A DNA stretch of 64,000 nt from Agelaius tricolor (taxonomy: Eukaryota; Chordata; Aves; Passeriformes; Icteridae). Position 1 is the first letter of the stretch. Each line of letters begins with the position of its first letter. Shown here one piece after another: positions 61,003 through 64,000 of the stretch. Position numbers and translations under genes: made by a program. The stretch lies in contig JALJCS010000001.1 in the NCBI GenBank assembly GCA_023055355.1, forward strand, positions 21,477,881-21,541,880, read 5' to 3'. A model generated the notes under the pieces. The model was not told the origin of the DNA. It did no database searches and saw nothing but the letters and a program-made list of their open reading frames with translations.

Positions 61003-64000
61003 AATAAAAACAGCCTAAAAATCATGCCTACAAAACAAAAGCAGATATAGTAAGAGTCACCACAGTTATTTTGTTTCACCTTTTGTTTTTTCCATAAATA
61101 TGAAGACTGCTATGCTAGGTATTTCCTCAAAGCTATTATTGAATATGGCCCATCAGATATGTCTTTTTATAGATCTGCATGTGTGTAGTCTCAGTAGTGT
61201 AGACAAGTTATGGGCCTGATTATCTCACTCTCTATTGTTCTCCTTTATTATTAACTTCCAATGATAAAGATTAAAAAAAAAAAAGTTGAAATTTTCCTTT
61301 AAAAATCAGTTCTATTTAGTGGTTTCAGCTGCCTCAGAGAGCCATCCAACCCCTCTTTCAACCTGGTGAGAGTGAATGACATGCACCTGTATTAGCCACA
61401 AGAAACTACTTAGGTTTGCATAAAGCTCTACCAGCTGAGCCTGAGGTGGTGCAGGGGAACAGTGTGTCTCCTCTGCCTGTGCTATACAGCCAATGACTTG
61501 GCTGCAGCCAGAAATAGCAAACATTTTAAGAACTGTACTAGAAGCATAATGAAACCCAAGCCACAGGCAGTTGAAAGACTGCCTAAACTTTCTCCCAGAG
61601 GAAAGAGACAATTGTTTCATAAACTCACTGGACTTTTTTTAGCTTATAAACATATGCTAAAAAAGAACAAACACAGAAAAGGACTTTTAATTTCTACTTG
61701 GTAATAAGGAATGATTATATTAACTAGTTGGTCAAGTCCCAGAAAGAGCTGTTTATTTCTTAACTCTCTAGTGTCAATATCTGGAGTGATATTTGTGTGA
61801 AATATTAAAGCTCCACTTTGGCTGTTCAACACTAGTATTACAACTGCACCTATTCCTTGTGAAAGGCAGTATTCTTTAGCTTTTTTGGTCCCTTTTATCT
61901 GCAATTGCAGAGCATTTTCCTCAGCATCACCACACCTACTTGCAAGGGCATTCTGCTGAACTTGCTTTGTCTGGGAACTCATCCTCAAGACAGCTATCAG
62001 ATTCATACACTCAGCATTAGTAACGTTCTGGAGTATTTTCCTAACAATGTCCAAGCACTGAGATTATCCTAAAAAAAAAAACAAGTAAGGTTTTCAGGAA
62101 TATTAATCATGAAGATATCAGTGATATTTAATCTGGAATATTTTCAGCCCCACAATAAAGTAAACCACAGATACATTTTTTGCTGTAACAAAGGATCAAT
62201 TACATCTTATCTCCAAAAATTAAGATTTCTCAATGTAGATCATCATAATATATATTCTGGGAATCTTCATGGGTAATTAACTCCAAAAAATGCCATTGTT
62301 ATAACTGATCTCTCTTTAATCAATTTCCCTTATTATGAAGTATAAGTCTCTTGCTCTAGTTTTATTTTTGCAAATTCAATAGCTCTTGCCTTTACTCCCT
62401 TGCTGCCTGCAGCCTTCACTGTAGTAATTCTTCCCTGAACACTGTGGGAGAGCAGGGCCAGGCACAGGGGCTGCCATGAGAGACACTGACAGTGTCCCCA
62501 TGCCCTGGGCCATGCTGCTCCTCATGGAAGTGTCCTTGGCAGCACATCTCCTGTAATCAGCACCCCAGCAGGACTTGGTACTCAATATGCAGTAACAAAA
62601 CAGCAGTCTCTAAGTGCCTGGTATGCCCAGCTAAGAGGCATGATACAAATATAGATATAACCACAGCAAAACTGTTGAGATGTTATCTGTGTGTGTGCTG
62701 AATCTGAAGTGAAGCAAGCATCACATGTCCAAAGTACACAAAACTATGAGGAAAGATCTCAAAAAAGTGTCAAAAGCCATCAGCTATTTAGTTTTCCTGA
62801 AATTCCCAGAACAAGATGTTCTTTCCTATCCATTATTGCACACATTGCCACAGCAGACTTTTAAAAGACTGATCAATATAGGAACTCAGTATTACAGACT
62901 GTTGCTAGGGCAGGTCCAGGAACATCACCAGGATAACCTAAACTCATAGAAAGGAGGAGAACAAATCTCATTCAGAACCACGCCAGTCATTTCCATCTCC
63001 TCCTTACACCAAAACCACTCTTTATACATCCCTGAGACTCTGGGCTGCAGAGAGACTGTACTCCCACCTTTTATTTTGGGCTTGTTTTGGTTGAATTTTT
63101 TGTCCTGTTGCTAGGCAAATTCACACAGAGACATGCAGTTGTTTTGTTGTAGGAAGCTTTTATATTTCTCCCCATCTCATAGAAATCATTAAAAACAATC
63201 ACCTTTTCAAACATGGCTGTTCCTTCCCAAATAGACTTTTTTGCACATCTTGGATGTACTGGAAAAAAAAACTCTTAATGCAAGACAGATTTCTCTTCAG
63301 ATGCTTCCTTTGCTGTTTTTGTAGCTCTCTGCATTCTTCCTGAAGTTTAGACCACAAATCTAGTGGCTGTTTTCCAGTATATTAGCGTATACCATTTCCA
63401 GTATATTCCTTTTAACAACATTTGCAGCAGTACCACCACTTTCCTAAAGAAACTTGATTAATCCCTGCTTCCACATCTTAGAATTGTTACCCTCATTAAT
63501 CACTGCATTGCAAAATTACTTTGCACACCATGGCTTTGACACTGTATTTGTCTCCCATAAATATTTCCAATTCAGTGCTTTCTAGGAACAGACTGCCATC
63601 ACATCAGCCTGACCAGTTCAGTGAACTTGTGGATATAAAATTTGCAAAACTGCTGCAGTTTGGTTTGGTTTTTTCGGTTTTGGTTGGTAAGGGTTTTAGG
63701 TTTTTGTTTTGTTGGGATTTGTTTTGAGATTTTTTTATGGTTTTGTCTGTTTTTCTTTTATGTTTTGGATTGTTTGTCTGTTTTCTTTTGCCAGGAGGTG
63801 GGAGGGTTGGTTGGTTGGGGGGAGTGGATATATGAAAAGTCTAAATAGTTGTTTTCTTCAACAGAAGCTGAGTCATCTCACTTGAAACAATGTAAAATGG
63901 ACCAGCAAGTGACTCTGATCACCAGGCTAAAGAGTTATTCTCTACCATCTTCATTTCTAAGTGAACAGATTTTGTTTCTTGAAATAGGGAGAGCCAGGTC
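61003..64000 (-). other. KCNK2: KCNK2 last intron, right part (continues beyond window)
   Basis: Intron sequence with no recognised exon up to the window edge. A 136-codon minus frame (61644-62054) shows no family pattern. A long G/T-rich tract lies at 63655-63830. Small direct repeats of TTTCCAGTATATT flank position 63385. Confidence 0.6.
63655..63830. repeat. G/T-rich low-complexity tract
   Basis: About 175 bp of TTTGG, TTTTG and GGTTGG units on the plus strand with almost no A or C, ending in a G-rich part. On the KCNK2 strand it is a C/A-rich tract. It creates spurious open frames rich in Phe, Val, Leu and Trp. No transposon body was recognised. Confidence 0.85.

Noticed and set aside
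61644..62054. 136-codon minus frame in the KCNK2 intron
   Set aside because: No domain, family pattern or splice signals were recognised, and frames of this size arise by chance in 64 kb.
54977..64000. Search for the preceding KCNK2 exon with the fourth membrane helix
   Set aside because: No minus-strand match to that exon or its donor site was found, so it must lie beyond the window.
1..64000. tRNA, snRNA, CRISPR or bacterial-type operon features
   Set aside because: No clover-leaf, promoter-box, spaced-repeat or Shine-Dalgarno-linked gene pattern was seen; the window is vertebrate nuclear DNA.

Overview
The window is vertebrate nuclear DNA, and almost certainly avian. CR1 LINE fragments carry the diagnostic 3' end built on the octamer ATTCTATG. 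Two LTR fragments belong to very common bird ERVL-type families, and a third is a lysine-primed ERVK-type LTR. The one gene segment I can name is the last coding exon of KCNK2 (TREK-1). I cannot resolve the species. There are no bacterial features, operons, CRISPR arrays or RNA genes that I can support. I did not find a novel multi-gene system.

Layout. Bases 1 to about 52,780 hold no recognisable host exon and look like intergenic DNA downstream of KCNK2. This stretch carries a CR1 3' end (about 4.0-4.4 kb, minus strand), an older rearranged CR1 (12.1-12.6 kb, minus), a long decayed CR1 endonuclease region (19.7-20.9 kb, plus), and an unidentified coding-like fossil (28.06-28.22 kb). It also carries an ERVK-type 5' LTR with primer binding site (29.95-30.57 kb) and a possible gag matrix remnant (31.24-31.45 kb). 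A cluster of ERVL-type LTRs follows: one split by about 1 kb of foreign sequence (36.4-38.0 kb) and one of a second family (39.6-40.6 kb). A weak CR1 tail lies near 46.2 kb. The rest is A+T-rich, low-copy-looking sequence with short simple repeats.

Bases about 52,780-64,000 belong to KCNK2, read on the minus strand. They hold a putative 3' UTR with AATAAA candidates, the terminal coding exon (54,633-54,950) with its AG acceptor, and more than 9 kb of the preceding intron, which runs off the right edge. The exon encodes the cytoplasmic tail of the two-pore potassium channel, including the two regulatory serines of TREK-1. The intron contains a fossil that reads as the GIY-YIG endonuclease end of a Penelope-like retroelement, the least expected repeat here, plus one unassigned coding-like stretch.

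All transposon and retrovirus copies show stops, frameshifts or truncation. Repeat family assignments come from recognising consensus-like stretches by eye, so their boundaries are approximate.
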